Shown one piece after another: positions 34,428 through 43,121 of a DNA stretch of 64,000 bases (the first letter of the stretch is position 1; each line of letters opens with the position of its first letter). This DNA comes from Streptomyces sp. T12 (GTDB taxonomy: Bacteria; Actinomycetota; Actinomycetes; Streptomycetales; Streptomycetaceae). The notes below the pieces were generated by a model. That model made no database searches, had not been told where the DNA came from, and was given only the letters and a program-made list of their open reading frames with translations. The position numbers and the translations under genes are program-made. The stretch spans positions 9,527,001 to 9,591,000 of the forward strand of contig NZ_CP117866.1 of assembly GCF_028736035.1 (NCBI RefSeq). Reading direction: 5' to 3'.

Positions 34428-35516
34428 TCAGGGCCGCCAGTGCGGGTCGTAACCGCTGGTGAGCTTCCGCTTGTTGTGGCGCCATCTGGGCTCGTGGTTG
34501 ACCAGCTCGTTGGTGAAGCCGCGCAGGCGGCGGATGACGGCGCCGTACGGCTTGATGGCGATCGACGACAGCGTTCCGCCGGGCGGCTCGTCCATGAACG
34601 GCATGAACGCGTCGGGGAAGCCGGGCATGGTGCAGCCGATGCAGATGCCGCCGACGTTCGGGCAGCCGCCGATGCCGGCCATCCAGCCGCGCTTGGGCAC
34701 GTTGCAGTTGACCACCGGACCCCAACAGCCCGTCTTGACCAGGCACTTGGGGGAGTTGTAGTCACCGGCGAAGCTGGCCTGCTCGTAGTACGAGCCACGG
34801 TCGCAGCCCTCGTGGACCGTCTTCCCGAACAGCCACTGCGGGCGCAGCATGTGGTCCAGCGGCGGCGGGGGAGCGGAGCCGGCCGCGTGGTAGAGGACCC
34901 AGATCAGGGTCTCCATGAAGTTCTCGGGCTGGATCGGGCAGCCCGGCACGTTCACCACGGGCAGCCCGCCCTGTGACCTGAAGTCCCAGCCCAGATAGTC
35001 GGCGAGGCCCATGCATCCGGTCGGGTTGCCGGCCATCGCGTGGATGCCGCCGAAGGTGGCGCAGGTGCCGGCGGCCACCACCGCCCAGGCCTTGGGGGCC
35101 AGTTCGTCGATCCAGTGGTTCAGGGTCTGCGGCTCACCGGTCTCCGGGTCGTTGCCGAAGGACGTCCAGTAGCCGTCGCCCTCGATGACGTTCTGGTTGG
35201 GGACCGAACCCTCGATGACGAGGATGAACGGGGCCAGGTCACCGCGGGCCGCCGCCCGGTAGGGAGCGAGGAAGTCCTCGCCGCCCAGGCTCGGGGAGAG
35301 CACCTTGTTGACCAGGTTCACCTTCGGCAGGCCCGGGATCAGACCGAGCACCAGATCCTCAATGGAGGGCTGGTCGGCGGCCGTCAGGGAGACGGTGTCG
35401 CCGTCGCAGCTCATGCCCTCGGAGATCCAGAGGATGTGGATCTCGTCGAAGCCCTGCCGGTCCTCGCCGCGGCTGGGTTCGCCGCTGACCTCGGTGGTGC
35501 CGCTGTGGGTTGTCAT
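34428..35516 (-). CDS. [NiFe]-hydrogenase small subunit, group 1h type
   Basis: 362 aa with no Tat signal, unlike exported uptake hydrogenases. The proximal cluster motif is ISEGMSCDGDTVSL: one Cys and an Asp where most enzymes have CxGC, as in the 3Cys-1Asp cluster reported for the actinobacterial-type hydrogenase. Other ligands lie in GTCATFGGI, PGCPIQPENF, HEGCDRGSYYEQ, KTGCWGPVVNCNVPKRGW and GICIGC. It transfers electrons from the Ni-Fe site to an unidentified acceptor. It comes 1 nt after the 540-aa protein gene. Confidence 0.93.
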   Translation of the reverse strand: MTTHSGTTEVSGEPSRGEDRQGFDEIHILWISEGMSCDGDTVSLTAADQPSIEDLVLGLIPGLPKVNLVNKVLSPSLGGEDFLAPYRAAARGDLAPFILVIEGSVPNQNVIEGDGYWTSFGNDPETGEPQTLNHWIDELAPKAWAVVAAGTCATFGGIHAMAGNPTGCMGLADYLGWDFRSQGGLPVVNVPGCPIQPENFMETLIWVLYHAAGSAPPPPLDHMLRPQWLFGKTVHEGCDRGSYYEQASFAGDYNSPKCLVKTGCWGPVVNCNVPKRGWMAGIGGCPNVGGICIGCTMPGFPDAFMPFMDEPPGGTLSSIAIKPYGAVIRRLRGFTNELVNHEPRWRHNKRKLTSGYDPHWRP

Positions 35517-35517
35517 G

Positions 35518-37140
35518 TCATCGGCCTCCGCTGTGGGGGGTGTCGGAGTCGGTCGGCTCCAGTGGTTCGAGTTCGTCGGGCCGGAAGTAGTGGAAGCGGC
35601 CGTACCAGGCGTGCAGTTCGGTCGCGGGGTCGTCGTCGACGGTGACGGCGAGGTGCGTGCTCCCGTCCACGTCGTGGAAGACGGCGGCCACCTGGGCGGT
35701 CCGGCCGACCAGGAACATGTCCTGGGCGTCGGCCCCCCGGCCCCGGGGGCGCAGCCGCACGCGGCTGCCTCCTGCGACGGGCACGCCGCCGACGAGCACG
35801 GTGTCGGTGCTCGGGCACAGCCCGGCGTCGGCGCCCTCGTGCCACCAGGCGGGTCGTTCGGGGGTGGGGGTGACAGGTGGGTCGGGGTGTTGGGCGGCGG
35901 GGGTGGAAGGTGGGAGGGGGCCTTCGGCGGCCGGGGGGACAGACGAGGGGGGTCCTTCGGCGGCCGGGGCGGCAGGTGAGGGAGGACCTTCGGCGGCCGG
36001 GGTGACTGGCGTCAGGGAGCGGACGGCGCCGTGCAGGCGCGCGAAGACCTCCGGGGGCATGGTGTCGACGCGGTCGAGGATCGCGGCGGCCCGCGGGTCG
36101 GTGGCGCGCGCTTCGCTCTTCTCCTCGTCCGTCAGCAGCATCGTGCGCAGCGTGAGGATCTCGTCGATCTCCGCCGCGTCGTGGAGATCCCCCGGGCTCT
36201 CCGGGGCCACCTGCGGATGGTCGGGGAGGATGATCGGCGAGGCGAGCAGAAGGTCTCCGGTGGCGCCGGCGCCGGTCTCCTCAGCGGGCGGTTCCCCACC
36301 GAGAACGGGAAAGGCGAACTCGTTCCGGCACGCGCGCGCGTGCTCCTCCAGCGGTGCGGGCGGATCGATCAGCGAGACGAACTCCACGCCCTGACCGGCG
36401 ATGAGCGTGTGCGTGGCGATGAGGGCACCGCGCAGGGCCTCGTCGCGGGGGGTGTGCGGCTCGGGCGCGGGCCCCGTGTTCGCGGTGAGGACCCGGAGCC
36501 GGTACACGCCCTCCGAGTGCCGCTCGGCCGTGAGCGTGGTGTGCGCCCGTACCTCCTCGCGCCGCCGTACGACCCGTCCGGCGCCCCGGGGCAACGGCTC
36601 GATGTCCGTGCCGGCTGCCGCTCCCACCGCGGCGGTGCGTTCACCCGTCAGCAGGTCGTCCAGGGGGACGGCGAGGTCGACCTCGCGCGGTACCGCCTCG
36701 TCGAAGGTCAGATGGGCCACGCCGTCGTCCGTCCGAAGCGACGCGACCGCACGGTGGCCGCCGTCCCGGCCGGCCGCCTCCACCTGCTTGTGCTGCATCT
36801 GCAGGTACCGCACCCTCACCCGTACGACAGCGCCGGGCCCTCGGACGCGCAGCAGACACTCGGTCTGCTGGTACCAGGAGTCCGCGGAGCCGGACACGCC
36901 CGGGACCACGGGGCCGGCCGCCTCCACCCAGTCGCGGGGGAAGAGCACCCCGAACTGCCACCTGACGCGGTTCTTGGTCGACGACCGACGGTAGGGGTAG
37001 AGGAGGTAGCCCTCGTAGAGGACGGCGTCGGCGACGGCGCTCAGCTGCTGGAAGCCGCTGCGGGACAGGTCCGGTGGCAGGTCCTCGCCGCCCCTCGGGA
37101 CAGCACACGGCGCGCAGCCCTCGATCAGGCCGTCCGACAT
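35518..37140 (-). CDS. 540-aa hydrogenase-operon protein of unknown function
   Basis: First gene of the leftward operon; its stop is 1 nt from the small-subunit start. The N-terminal part (GFQQLSAVADAVLYEGYLLY, YRRSSTKNRVRWQFGVLFPR) and a middle of beta-rich sequence suggest a soluble adaptor. Residues about 385-430 are a Pro/Ala linker with the unit TPAAEGPPSP or PPAAEGPLPP repeated four times. The last 110 residues (STDTVLVGGVPVAGGSRVRL; FHYFRPDELEPLEP) look like a separate small domain. No cofactor motif or signal peptide. It occurs with group 1h clusters but has no assigned role. Confidence 0.75.
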   Translation of the reverse strand: MSDGLIEGCAPCAVPRGGEDLPPDLSRSGFQQLSAVADAVLYEGYLLYPYRRSSTKNRVRWQFGVLFPRDWVEAAGPVVPGVSGSADSWYQQTECLLRVRGPGAVVRVRVRYLQMQHKQVEAAGRDGGHRAVASLRTDDGVAHLTFDEAVPREVDLAVPLDDLLTGERTAAVGAAAGTDIEPLPRGAGRVVRRREEVRAHTTLTAERHSEGVYRLRVLTANTGPAPEPHTPRDEALRGALIATHTLIAGQGVEFVSLIDPPAPLEEHARACRNEFAFPVLGGEPPAEETGAGATGDLLLASPIILPDHPQVAPESPGDLHDAAEIDEILTLRTMLLTDEEKSEARATDPRAAAILDRVDTMPPEVFARLHGAVRSLTPVTPAAEGPPSPAAPAAEGPPSSVPPAAEGPLPPSTPAAQHPDPPVTPTPERPAWWHEGADAGLCPSTDTVLVGGVPVAGGSRVRLRPRGRGADAQDMFLVGRTAQVAAVFHDVDGSTHLAVTVDDDPATELHAWYGRFHYFRPDELEPLEPTDSDTPHSGGR

Positions 37141-37347
37141 TCCGCCTCCTCGGATCCGTTTGCGCGCCCATCCCTTCCACCAAGGTCACATCGCTAACAG
37201 ACCCGCGCCTCCTCCGGACCAGCAGCGCTGAGCCGTTCAGGTGGCCCAGGCGAGGCAGTGGGAGCAGCGGGCAGCCAGGCTCTCGCCTCCGATCATGAGC
37301 ATGGTCAGTCGGTGAACGGGGATGGAGCGGGGTTGGGGGGTGCCTCT

Positions 37348-37836
37348 ATGTCCTTCGTCAAACCTGAGCTGGTCCGTTCGCTGATCGCCTGCCTCTGTTC
37401 GGTGGTCGGCCGGACAATGAACGGCTCACGTTGTTCCGCTGAGATCAAGGACGCCGAGGTGGCTTACCAGACTGCCTGGGTCCATGACGTGCTCGGCCTG
37501 GAGGCGGAGGCTGTCCCCTTCTATGTAGGCAGTCTCGGTAAATCAGGGCTGTCGCAAGAGGACCGCCGCGGAGCTCTCCTCGGCCTCGGCAGCACCTACC
37601 GGACACTCGGCCGGCACACCCAGGCGGTCGACACCCTCCGCCAAGGCGCGGCCGAGTTTCCCGATGACGGTGCCCTGCAGACCTTCCTCGCCATGGCCCT
37701 GTTCAACACCAACCAGCACCACGAAGCCATGCAAATCCTGCTCAAGCTACTCGCCACCACCAGCGAGGACCCTTACGTGCGCCAGTACCGGCGGGCCATC
37801 GAGACATACGCCCAAGACCTCAACGACACCGTCTGA
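37348..37836 (+). CDS. Tetratricopeptide-repeat protein
   Basis: 162 aa from ATG at 37348. TPR-like helices: AEVAYQTAWVHDVLGLEAEA, LLGLGSTYRTLGRHTQAVDT, LRQGAAEFPDDGALQTFLAM and LFNTNQHHEAMQILLKLLAT. The whole fold is probably a small all-helical binding scaffold. It is divergent from the hydrogenase structural operon (about 200 bp between starts), but nothing ties the two functionally. Confidence 0.7.
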   Translation: MSFVKPELVRSLIACLCSVVGRTMNGSRCSAEIKDAEVAYQTAWVHDVLGLEAEAVPFYVGSLGKSGLSQEDRRGALLGLGSTYRTLGRHTQAVDTLRQGAAEFPDDGALQTFLAMALFNTNQHHEAMQILLKLLATTSEDPYVRQYRRAIETYAQDLNDTV

Positions 37837-38114
37837 GCCGACTGAGCCGACTGATTCGCCCCTCCCGCCGCAGTACTCGGTAATGAGAACACTCAGGTAG
37901 AGGGGAGAGACCGCCGGTTGGCGCCCGGTCATACCGGCTCATTGCCCCACTCGCACTCACTGCCAGGGCGCAGGTCAGGGCGCCAGGCCGAGGGTCAGTG
38001 CAGGCTTGCCCTCCTCGGAACGCTCGTCCGAGGGGGGTCTTGTCTTGGCGACAGAACATCATGCGGCGGAGGGCCCCGCCCCCGTTGGATCCCCTCATCC
38101 GGGCGCGGGGAAGT

Positions 38115-38846
38115 TCAGATGCCGAGGCGCTCCGCGATGCCTTCGAGCACGCAGTCGAGGCCGAACTCGAACGCCCAGGTGTGGTCGTCCTTGCGCGCCG
38201 CCCCCACGGCGTAACGCTCGTAGGTCGGGTAACGGCCCGTGCTCATCAGGTAGTTCATCTGCGGGGCGAGCGCCTGTCGGGTCTCGTCACCGCCGGCCCA
38301 GCCGTGCCGCTCCTGGTACTCGCGCAGGACGATCTCGGCCTGGGTCGAGCCGTGCACGTAGGAGTTGACGGTCCTAAAGGCAGCCATCATCGAGTCGGCA
38401 TCCAGGTCGCACGCGGCGAGCGCCGCCAACTGCCGTTCGGCCACGGCCATCCGCGACGGCGTGAGCGAGATCAGCGGAATGGATCCCATCCATGGGTGCG
38501 CCAGCATCAACTCCCGCGTCTGCAGGGCGAAGGAGCGCAGCACCTCCCGCCAGCCTGCCGCGTCGTCCGGCACGGCCAGCTGCCGGGAGACCCGGTCGAT
38601 CATGAGCGCCCAGAGGTCGTCCTTGCCTGCCACATGCCGGTAGGCCGCCATGGGGGCGACGCCGAGCTTCGTGGCGAGACGGCGCATGGTGACGGCGGCG
38701 GCGCCTTCCTCGTCGGCGATCTCGACTGCGGCGGCGGCGATCCGCTCCAGGCTCAGTGAGGCTCGGGGTGCGGAGGCGGGCCGCTCCATGCGCTCCCAGA
38801 CAGAGGGCTCCACACCCTTGCTCTCGTCCTGCTTCCGCGCCGCCAT
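38115..38846 (-). CDS. TetR-family repressor
   Basis: 243 aa from ATG at 38846. Helix-turn-helix near residues 45-80 (GAAAVTMRRLATKLGVAPMA, AYRHVAGKDDLWALMIDRV), with a TetR C-terminal ligand domain of the kind found with drug exporters. It is divergent from an FMN reductase and MFS exporter pair, with two palindromes in the intervening 114 bp, so it most likely represses that pair and itself. Confidence 0.85.
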   Translation of the reverse strand: MAARKQDESKGVEPSVWERMERPASAPRASLSLERIAAAAVEIADEEGAAAVTMRRLATKLGVAPMAAYRHVAGKDDLWALMIDRVSRQLAVPDDAAGWREVLRSFALQTRELMLAHPWMGSIPLISLTPSRMAVAERQLAALAACDLDADSMMAAFRTVNSYVHGSTQAEIVLREYQERHGWAGGDETRQALAPQMNYLMSTGRYPTYERYAVGAARKDDHTWAFEFGLDCVLEGIAERLGI

Positions 38847-38898
38847 GGCACAGCTCCTCATCGCCGATGTCGCGTACAGCGTATCTCCAGTAGACGGT

Positions 38899-38943
38899 GT
38901 ACACATCGATGTGTACGTTGTACTCATTCGGATACAACGTACA
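38899..38943. promoter_or_regulatory. Double palindromic operator for the divergent TetR
   Basis: GTACACATCGATGTGTAC (38899-38916) is a perfect 18-bp palindrome. Overlapping it, TGTACGTTGTA (38912-38922) and TACAACGTACA (38933-38943) form a perfect inverted repeat with a 10-bp spacer. Both lie between the TetR and FMN-reductase starts. Confidence 0.65.
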
Positions 38944-38960
38944 CAACCAGGGGGTCCGCC

Positions 38961-39557
38961 ATGCCTGCCACAATCGCGCCACTCCGCGTCGCCGTACTCG
39001 TCGGCTCCACCCGCGAGGGCCGCTTCGGGCCCGTCGTGACGAAGTGGCTCAGCGGCCACCTGGAGCAGCGCCACGACATGCGCGCCGATGTCGTCGACCT
39101 CGCGGAGACCCCGCTGCCGACGGTGTTCCCGGCCTTCGGCCAGCAGTCGCCGCCCGGCACCGAGGAGGCGCTTGCCCTGGTGACGCCGCGGCTCGCCGCC
39201 GCCGATGCGTTCGTGTTCGTCACGCCCGAGTACAACCACAGCTATCCGGCACCCCTCAAGAACGCCATTGACTGGCACAACGAGCAGTGGCACGGCAAGC
39301 CGGTCGCGTTCGTCTCGTACGGGGGTCTGTCGGGCGGTCTGCGCGCGGTGGAGCATCTGCGGGTCGTCATGGCCGAGCTGAATGCCACGACCATCCGCAA
39401 CACGGTCAGCTTCCACGAAGCCTGGAGCCGATTCGACGAGTCCGGCGCTGTCAGGGACCCGGCCGCCGACACCGCCGCGAAGGCGCTGCTCGATCAGCTG
39501 GCCTGGTGGGGCCACGCCTTGCGTGCCGCCAAGGCCCTTCGCTCGTACGTCGCCTGA
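38961..39557 (+). CDS. NAD(P)H-dependent FMN reductase
   Basis: 198 aa flavodoxin-like protein of the SsuE/azoreductase family. LVGSTREGRFGPVV binds the FMN phosphate, and VTPEYNHSYPAPLKNAIDWH and VSYGGLSGGLRAVEHLRVVM are the signature segments. It would reduce FMN or quinone-like compounds with NAD(P)H. It is followed after 33 nt by an MFS exporter, with a divergent TetR, which suggests a xenobiotic detoxification unit. Confidence 0.85.
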   Translation: MPATIAPLRVAVLVGSTREGRFGPVVTKWLSGHLEQRHDMRADVVDLAETPLPTVFPAFGQQSPPGTEEALALVTPRLAAADAFVFVTPEYNHSYPAPLKNAIDWHNEQWHGKPVAFVSYGGLSGGLRAVEHLRVVMAELNATTIRNTVSFHEAWSRFDESGAVRDPAADTAAKALLDQLAWWGHALRAAKALRSYVA

Positions 39558-39590
39558 GCCGGCCCCGAAACCGTCAGGGACTTCGACTTC

Positions 39591-41123
39591 ATGAAGCAAC
39601 GTGCGGACGACAAGCACCCCGGAACCACCACACCGGACGAGAGCGATGCCCCGCCTTCCCAACTCGTCATCCTCGGCCTGCTGCTCGGCATCGTGCTCGC
39701 CACGCTCGACGGCACCGTCGTCGGCACCGCACTGCCCACCATCGTCGGCGACCTGGGCGGTCTCGACCAGCTGTCCTGGGTGCTCACCGCCTATCTGCTC
39801 ACCATGGCCGTCTCCACACCGATATGGGGCAAGCTCGGCGATCTGTACGGCCGCAAGGGCAGCTACCTCGCATCCATCACGGTCTTCCTCGTCGGCTCCG
39901 TACTGTGCGGACTCGCCCAGGACATGGGGCAGTTGATCGCCTTCCGCGCGCTGCAGGGCGTCGGCGCAGGCGGCCTGTTCGTGGGAGCTCTCTCACTCAT
40001 CGGCACGCTGCTCGCTCCGGCGGAGGCCGGGCGCGCCCAGTCGCTCATCGGGGTGCTGCTGCCTGCCGCGACGATCGGCGGGCCGCTGATCGGCGGCTTC
40101 CTCACCGACCAGTGGGACTGGCGATGGGTGTTCTACGTCAATGTGCCGGTCGGCGTCATGGCGCTCGCCCTGATCGGCTTCGGGGTGCGACTGCGCGGCG
40201 AACGCGTCAGGGCGCGGATCGACCTCGCCGGCGCGGGGCTGCTGACCGTTGCGATCCTCGCCCTGACACTGCTAGCGAGCTGGGCAGGAACGACGTACGC
40301 CTGGACATCACCGCAGATCATCGGACTCGGCCTGGTGTCCGTGGCGACGCTCGCCGCCTTCGTACGTGTGGAGCGGAGCGCCCCGGAGCCGGTGATCCCG
40401 CCCCGGCTGTTCCGCGACCGCAACTTCACGGTGGCGCAGGTCCTCAGCTTCGTCACGGGTGCGGCCATGCTGGCGGCCGCGAGCTATCTGCCGCAGTACA
40501 TGCAGTTCGTGCAGGGCATGTCGTCCACGGAGAGCGGACTGCTGCTCATCCCGCTGATGCTCGGCATGATCGGCGCGCAGCTCGCCATCGGGCGGCGGGT
40601 GAGCGACGGCGGCCGCTACCGCCGCTACCCGATCGCGGGCGGCGCGCTGACCACGGTGGGTGCCCTGGCCCTGCTGACGCTCCGCACCGGCACGACCGCG
40701 AGTGCGGCCTCCGGCCTGGCGTTCGTGCTCGGCGTGGGGATCGGCTGCCTGATGCAGCCGACGATGCTGATCACGATGAACAGCGCCGAACCGCGCGACA
40801 TGGGCGCGGCCAGCGGCACCCAGACACTGCTGCGCACCATCGGCGGCTCGCTCGGCGTCGCAGTCCTCGGTTCCGTCTATACGAACCGTCTCGCCGCCGC
40901 CGTCACGGACCGGCTCGGCGCCGACGGGCAGCGACTGACCGGCGGGGAGCTCACTCCCGCGCTGCTGCGGGACCTGCCCGGCCCGGTCCAGGACGCGTTC
41001 CGGGCCGGCGTCGTCGACGGCCTGCACGGTGTCGCGCTCGGCACGGCAGCACTGGGCGCTGTGGCGTTCGCGGTGTCCTGGCTGATCCGGGAGGTCCCGC
41101 TGCGGGGCAGGCAGTCTTCCTAG
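39591..41123 (+). CDS. MFS drug exporter, DHA2/EmrB-QacA type
   Basis: 510 aa with about 14 hydrophobic helices. Motif A-like GKLGDLYGRKGSYLA and the motif C-type GPLIGGFLTDQWDWRWVFYV mark the DHA2 family of proton-driven exporters. The C-terminal helix ends in a short basic tail. It is second in the operon with the FMN reductase. Substrate unknown; the TetR pairing is typical for antibiotic or toxin efflux. Confidence 0.88.
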   Translation: MKQRADDKHPGTTTPDESDAPPSQLVILGLLLGIVLATLDGTVVGTALPTIVGDLGGLDQLSWVLTAYLLTMAVSTPIWGKLGDLYGRKGSYLASITVFLVGSVLCGLAQDMGQLIAFRALQGVGAGGLFVGALSLIGTLLAPAEAGRAQSLIGVLLPAATIGGPLIGGFLTDQWDWRWVFYVNVPVGVMALALIGFGVRLRGERVRARIDLAGAGLLTVAILALTLLASWAGTTYAWTSPQIIGLGLVSVATLAAFVRVERSAPEPVIPPRLFRDRNFTVAQVLSFVTGAAMLAAASYLPQYMQFVQGMSSTESGLLLIPLMLGMIGAQLAIGRRVSDGGRYRRYPIAGGALTTVGALALLTLRTGTTASAASGLAFVLGVGIGCLMQPTMLITMNSAEPRDMGAASGTQTLLRTIGGSLGVAVLGSVYTNRLAAAVTDRLGADGQRLTGGELTPALLRDLPGPVQDAFRAGVVDGLHGVALGTAALGAVAFAVSWLIREVPLRGRQSS

Positions 41124-41547
41124 GCAATGGCCACCGCACAAGCGGCGCGGAGGACCGTGGCTCTGAGCCGCACGAACCCTGAACGGTAGTCACGTCGAAC
41201 GCCTGGCAGTCGGTCACCTGCGACTTGGATCCGGCTGGCCATGCGGGGGACCAAGCGGAGAGTCTCGGGGGACGCCGGGGGGGCGATGCGAACGATTCCC
41301 ATGACGAAGGCACTGCTGGGTCTGCAACACCCCGGACAACGACCACGACGGCACGGTCACCTCGCGCCTGAGGACCGTCTACAAGGGCGGCGGGAACGTC
41401 ACCACCAGGTCGTTCAGTGCCTTCGACGAGCCGTTGGACGTCCGGCCGCCCGCGTCGGCGCAGATGGTGGACGAGGCCGACATCGAGGACTGAAGGATGG
41501 TAGAAGCGGACCATGACCAACTCGCCCATCCATCAGGCCGGTGCCCG
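41124..41547. other. Gap with a possible lipoprotein-tail remnant
   Basis: About 420 bp. From about 41310 to TGA at 41494 the frame reads HCWVCNTPDNDHDGTVTSRL then RTVYKGGGNVTTRSFSAFDE and PLDVRPPASAQMVDEADIED. This reads like protein sequence and vaguely recalls the end of LppX/LprG-type lipoproteins, but it has no start codon context. Probably decayed; otherwise nothing is seen. Confidence 0.35.
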
Positions 41548-42210
41548 ATGACCGCCGGCATCGACACCCCCGACCGCCGTGGCCGCACCGGACTCGACCA
41601 GGCCGGCCGGGACCTGACCGGCAACCCCCGGGTCAAGGTGCGGGACGTGCAGCTCCTGTCCAGCCACTGGTACGTCGAGCGCACGACGACCTTCGACTTC
41701 CAGCAAGCCGACGGAACCTGGAGCACCCAGCAGCGCGAGACGCACGACCGCGGCAACGGGGCGACCATGCTGCTGTACGACGCCGAACGCGAAACCGTCC
41801 TGCTCACCCGCCAGTTCCGCTTCCCGGTGTACGTCAACGGCCACCCCGACGGGATGCTCGTCGAGACGCCGGGCGGGCTGCTCGACGACGAGGACGAGCA
41901 CCCGGAGATCGCGGTGCGGCGTGAGGTGGTGGAGGAGACCGGGCACACCATCGGCGAGGTCCGGCACGTCTTCGACGTCTATATGAGCCCGGGCTCGGTC
42001 ACCGAACGCGTCAGCTTCTACGCCGCCGCCTACGGCCCCTCGACCCGCACCCACGAGGGCGGCGGCCTGGACGAGGAGGGCGAGGACATCGAGATCGTCG
42101 AACTGCCCTTCCGCCGGGCCCTGGCGATGATCCGCACCGGGGAGATCGCCGACGCCAAGACGATCATGCTGCTGCAATGGGCGGCGCTGGAGGGCCCGTT
42201 CGCCGGCTGA
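41548..42210 (+). CDS. Nudix hydrolase (NudK-like nucleoside-diphosphate-sugar pyrophosphatase)
   Basis: 220 aa from ATG at 41548; a longer frame from 41497 adds 17 unlikely residues. The Nudix box is complete: GGLLDDEDEHPEIAVRREVV then EETG (residues near 111-134). VLLTRQFRFPVYVNG before it and YMSPGSVTERVSFYAAAYGP after it fit ADP-ribose/GDP-mannose pyrophosphatases. Catalysis cuts a diphosphate linkage with Mg2+. It stands alone. Substrate class is inferred. Confidence 0.85.
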   Translation: MTAGIDTPDRRGRTGLDQAGRDLTGNPRVKVRDVQLLSSHWYVERTTTFDFQQADGTWSTQQRETHDRGNGATMLLYDAERETVLLTRQFRFPVYVNGHPDGMLVETPGGLLDDEDEHPEIAVRREVVEETGHTIGEVRHVFDVYMSPGSVTERVSFYAAAYGPSTRTHEGGGLDEEGEDIEIVELPFRRALAMIRTGEIADAKTIMLLQWAALEGPFAG

Positions 42211-42238
42211 CCGCTTCCCGCCGAACGCCCCCGCTTTC

Positions 42239-42982
42239 TCACTCCGCGTCGACGAAACGGTCGATCACCGCGTCCACCCCGGCGGCCAGGCCCTCCGGCC
42301 CGCCCCGCTCGGCGAGGGCCGGGGCGATCGCTCGGAGCGTGGGCAGCTCCTGGGGCGGCATGCGGTGCAGGCCGAGACGGAAGGCGGGATCCGGCTCGTC
42401 GGGGTTGTCGACCATGGCCCGCAGTTCCACGGCCACGTATCCGAGGACCCACGCGGTGAAGGCGTGGAAGACGGCGACGGTACGCTCCTCGTCGAGCCCT
42501 GCCCCACGGAGCAGCGCGAGCACCCGCTCATGGTCTCTGAGGACCGCCGCCGGCCTGCGGGCCAGCGGAACCGCCATCATGCGCGTGGCGATCAGCGGCA
42601 CAACCTGAGGGTGAGCGAAGCAGACCTCGTAAGTGATCAGGGCGATGCGGTGAAGGTCGGCCCGCCACTCGGGTCCCTGGGCACCAGAGCCCTCGGCCAG
42701 TGCCGCACTTTCGGGGGACGCCGGGGCGAGACGGTCCTCCAGTTCCAGGTAGAGGGCCTCGACCAGCCCGTCCAGGAGCGCGTCCTTGCTGGACGCGTAG
42801 CGGTACAGGGCCATGGCCTCGACGCCGAGTTCGGATCCCAGGCGACGCATGCTCAAGGCGGAGAGACCTTCGCGATCAACCAGATCCAGGGCGGCGGCAA
42901 GCACCCGCTCCCGACTGAGCCTGCCGTGCCGCCCGCGGTCACTCGCACGCCTGGCCGGGCCGGTTTCGGGGTCCTTCTCCAT
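42239..42982 (-). CDS. TetR/AcrR-family repressor
   Basis: 247 aa. Helix-turn-helix LVDREGLSALSMRRLGSELG then VEAMALYRYASSKDALLDGL near residues 34-74, and a TetR_C-type ligand domain after it. The ATG is preceded by GGAGAAGGCCC, which itself follows four tandem 7-bp repeats in the leader. It is divergent from the GH15 gene with an imperfect palindrome between them, so it may regulate that gene. Confidence 0.84.
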   Translation of the reverse strand: MEKDPETGPARRASDRGRHGRLSRERVLAAALDLVDREGLSALSMRRLGSELGVEAMALYRYASSKDALLDGLVEALYLELEDRLAPASPESAALAEGSGAQGPEWRADLHRIALITYEVCFAHPQVVPLIATRMMAVPLARRPAAVLRDHERVLALLRGAGLDEERTVAVFHAFTAWVLGYVAVELRAMVDNPDEPDPAFRLGLHRMPPQELPTLRAIAPALAERGGPEGLAAGVDAVIDRFVDAE

Positions 42983-42993
42983 GGGCCTTCTCC

Positions 42994-43021
42994 TTACCGC
43001 TTACCGCTTACCGCTTACCGC
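42994..43021. repeat. Four exact tandem copies of TTACCGC
   Basis: A 7-bp unit repeated four times without error, in the 5' leader of the TetR gene at 42982 (GCGGTAA in the transcript sense), 11 nt upstream of its start. Slippage here would change leader length without altering the protein. Confidence 0.9.
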
Positions 43022-43054
43022 TCGACCCGATGACTTGCGGGTGACGCCATCCGT

Positions 43055-43080
43055 ATACAACGTAAACGTATGCGCTGTAT
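43055..43080. promoter_or_regulatory. Imperfect palindrome between TetR and GH15 genes
   Basis: ATACAACGT and its inexact inverted partner GCGCTGTAT (7 of 9 pair) enclose AAACGTAT. The arm is similar to TACAACGTACA in the operator at 38933. Plausible TetR operator. Confidence 0.4.
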
Positions 43081-43121
43081 CCTGGAAGTGCGGCAAAGCG
43101 CACGACGGCGTAATCCCGATC

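Noticed and set aside
32430..34976. 848-codon plus-strand frame opposite the hydrogenase large subunit
   Set aside because: Antisense shadow of a gene with complete catalytic motifs; low-complexity composition.
42994..43021. CRISPR-like repeat array
   Set aside because: Units are 7 bp, contiguous, without spacers and without cas genes.
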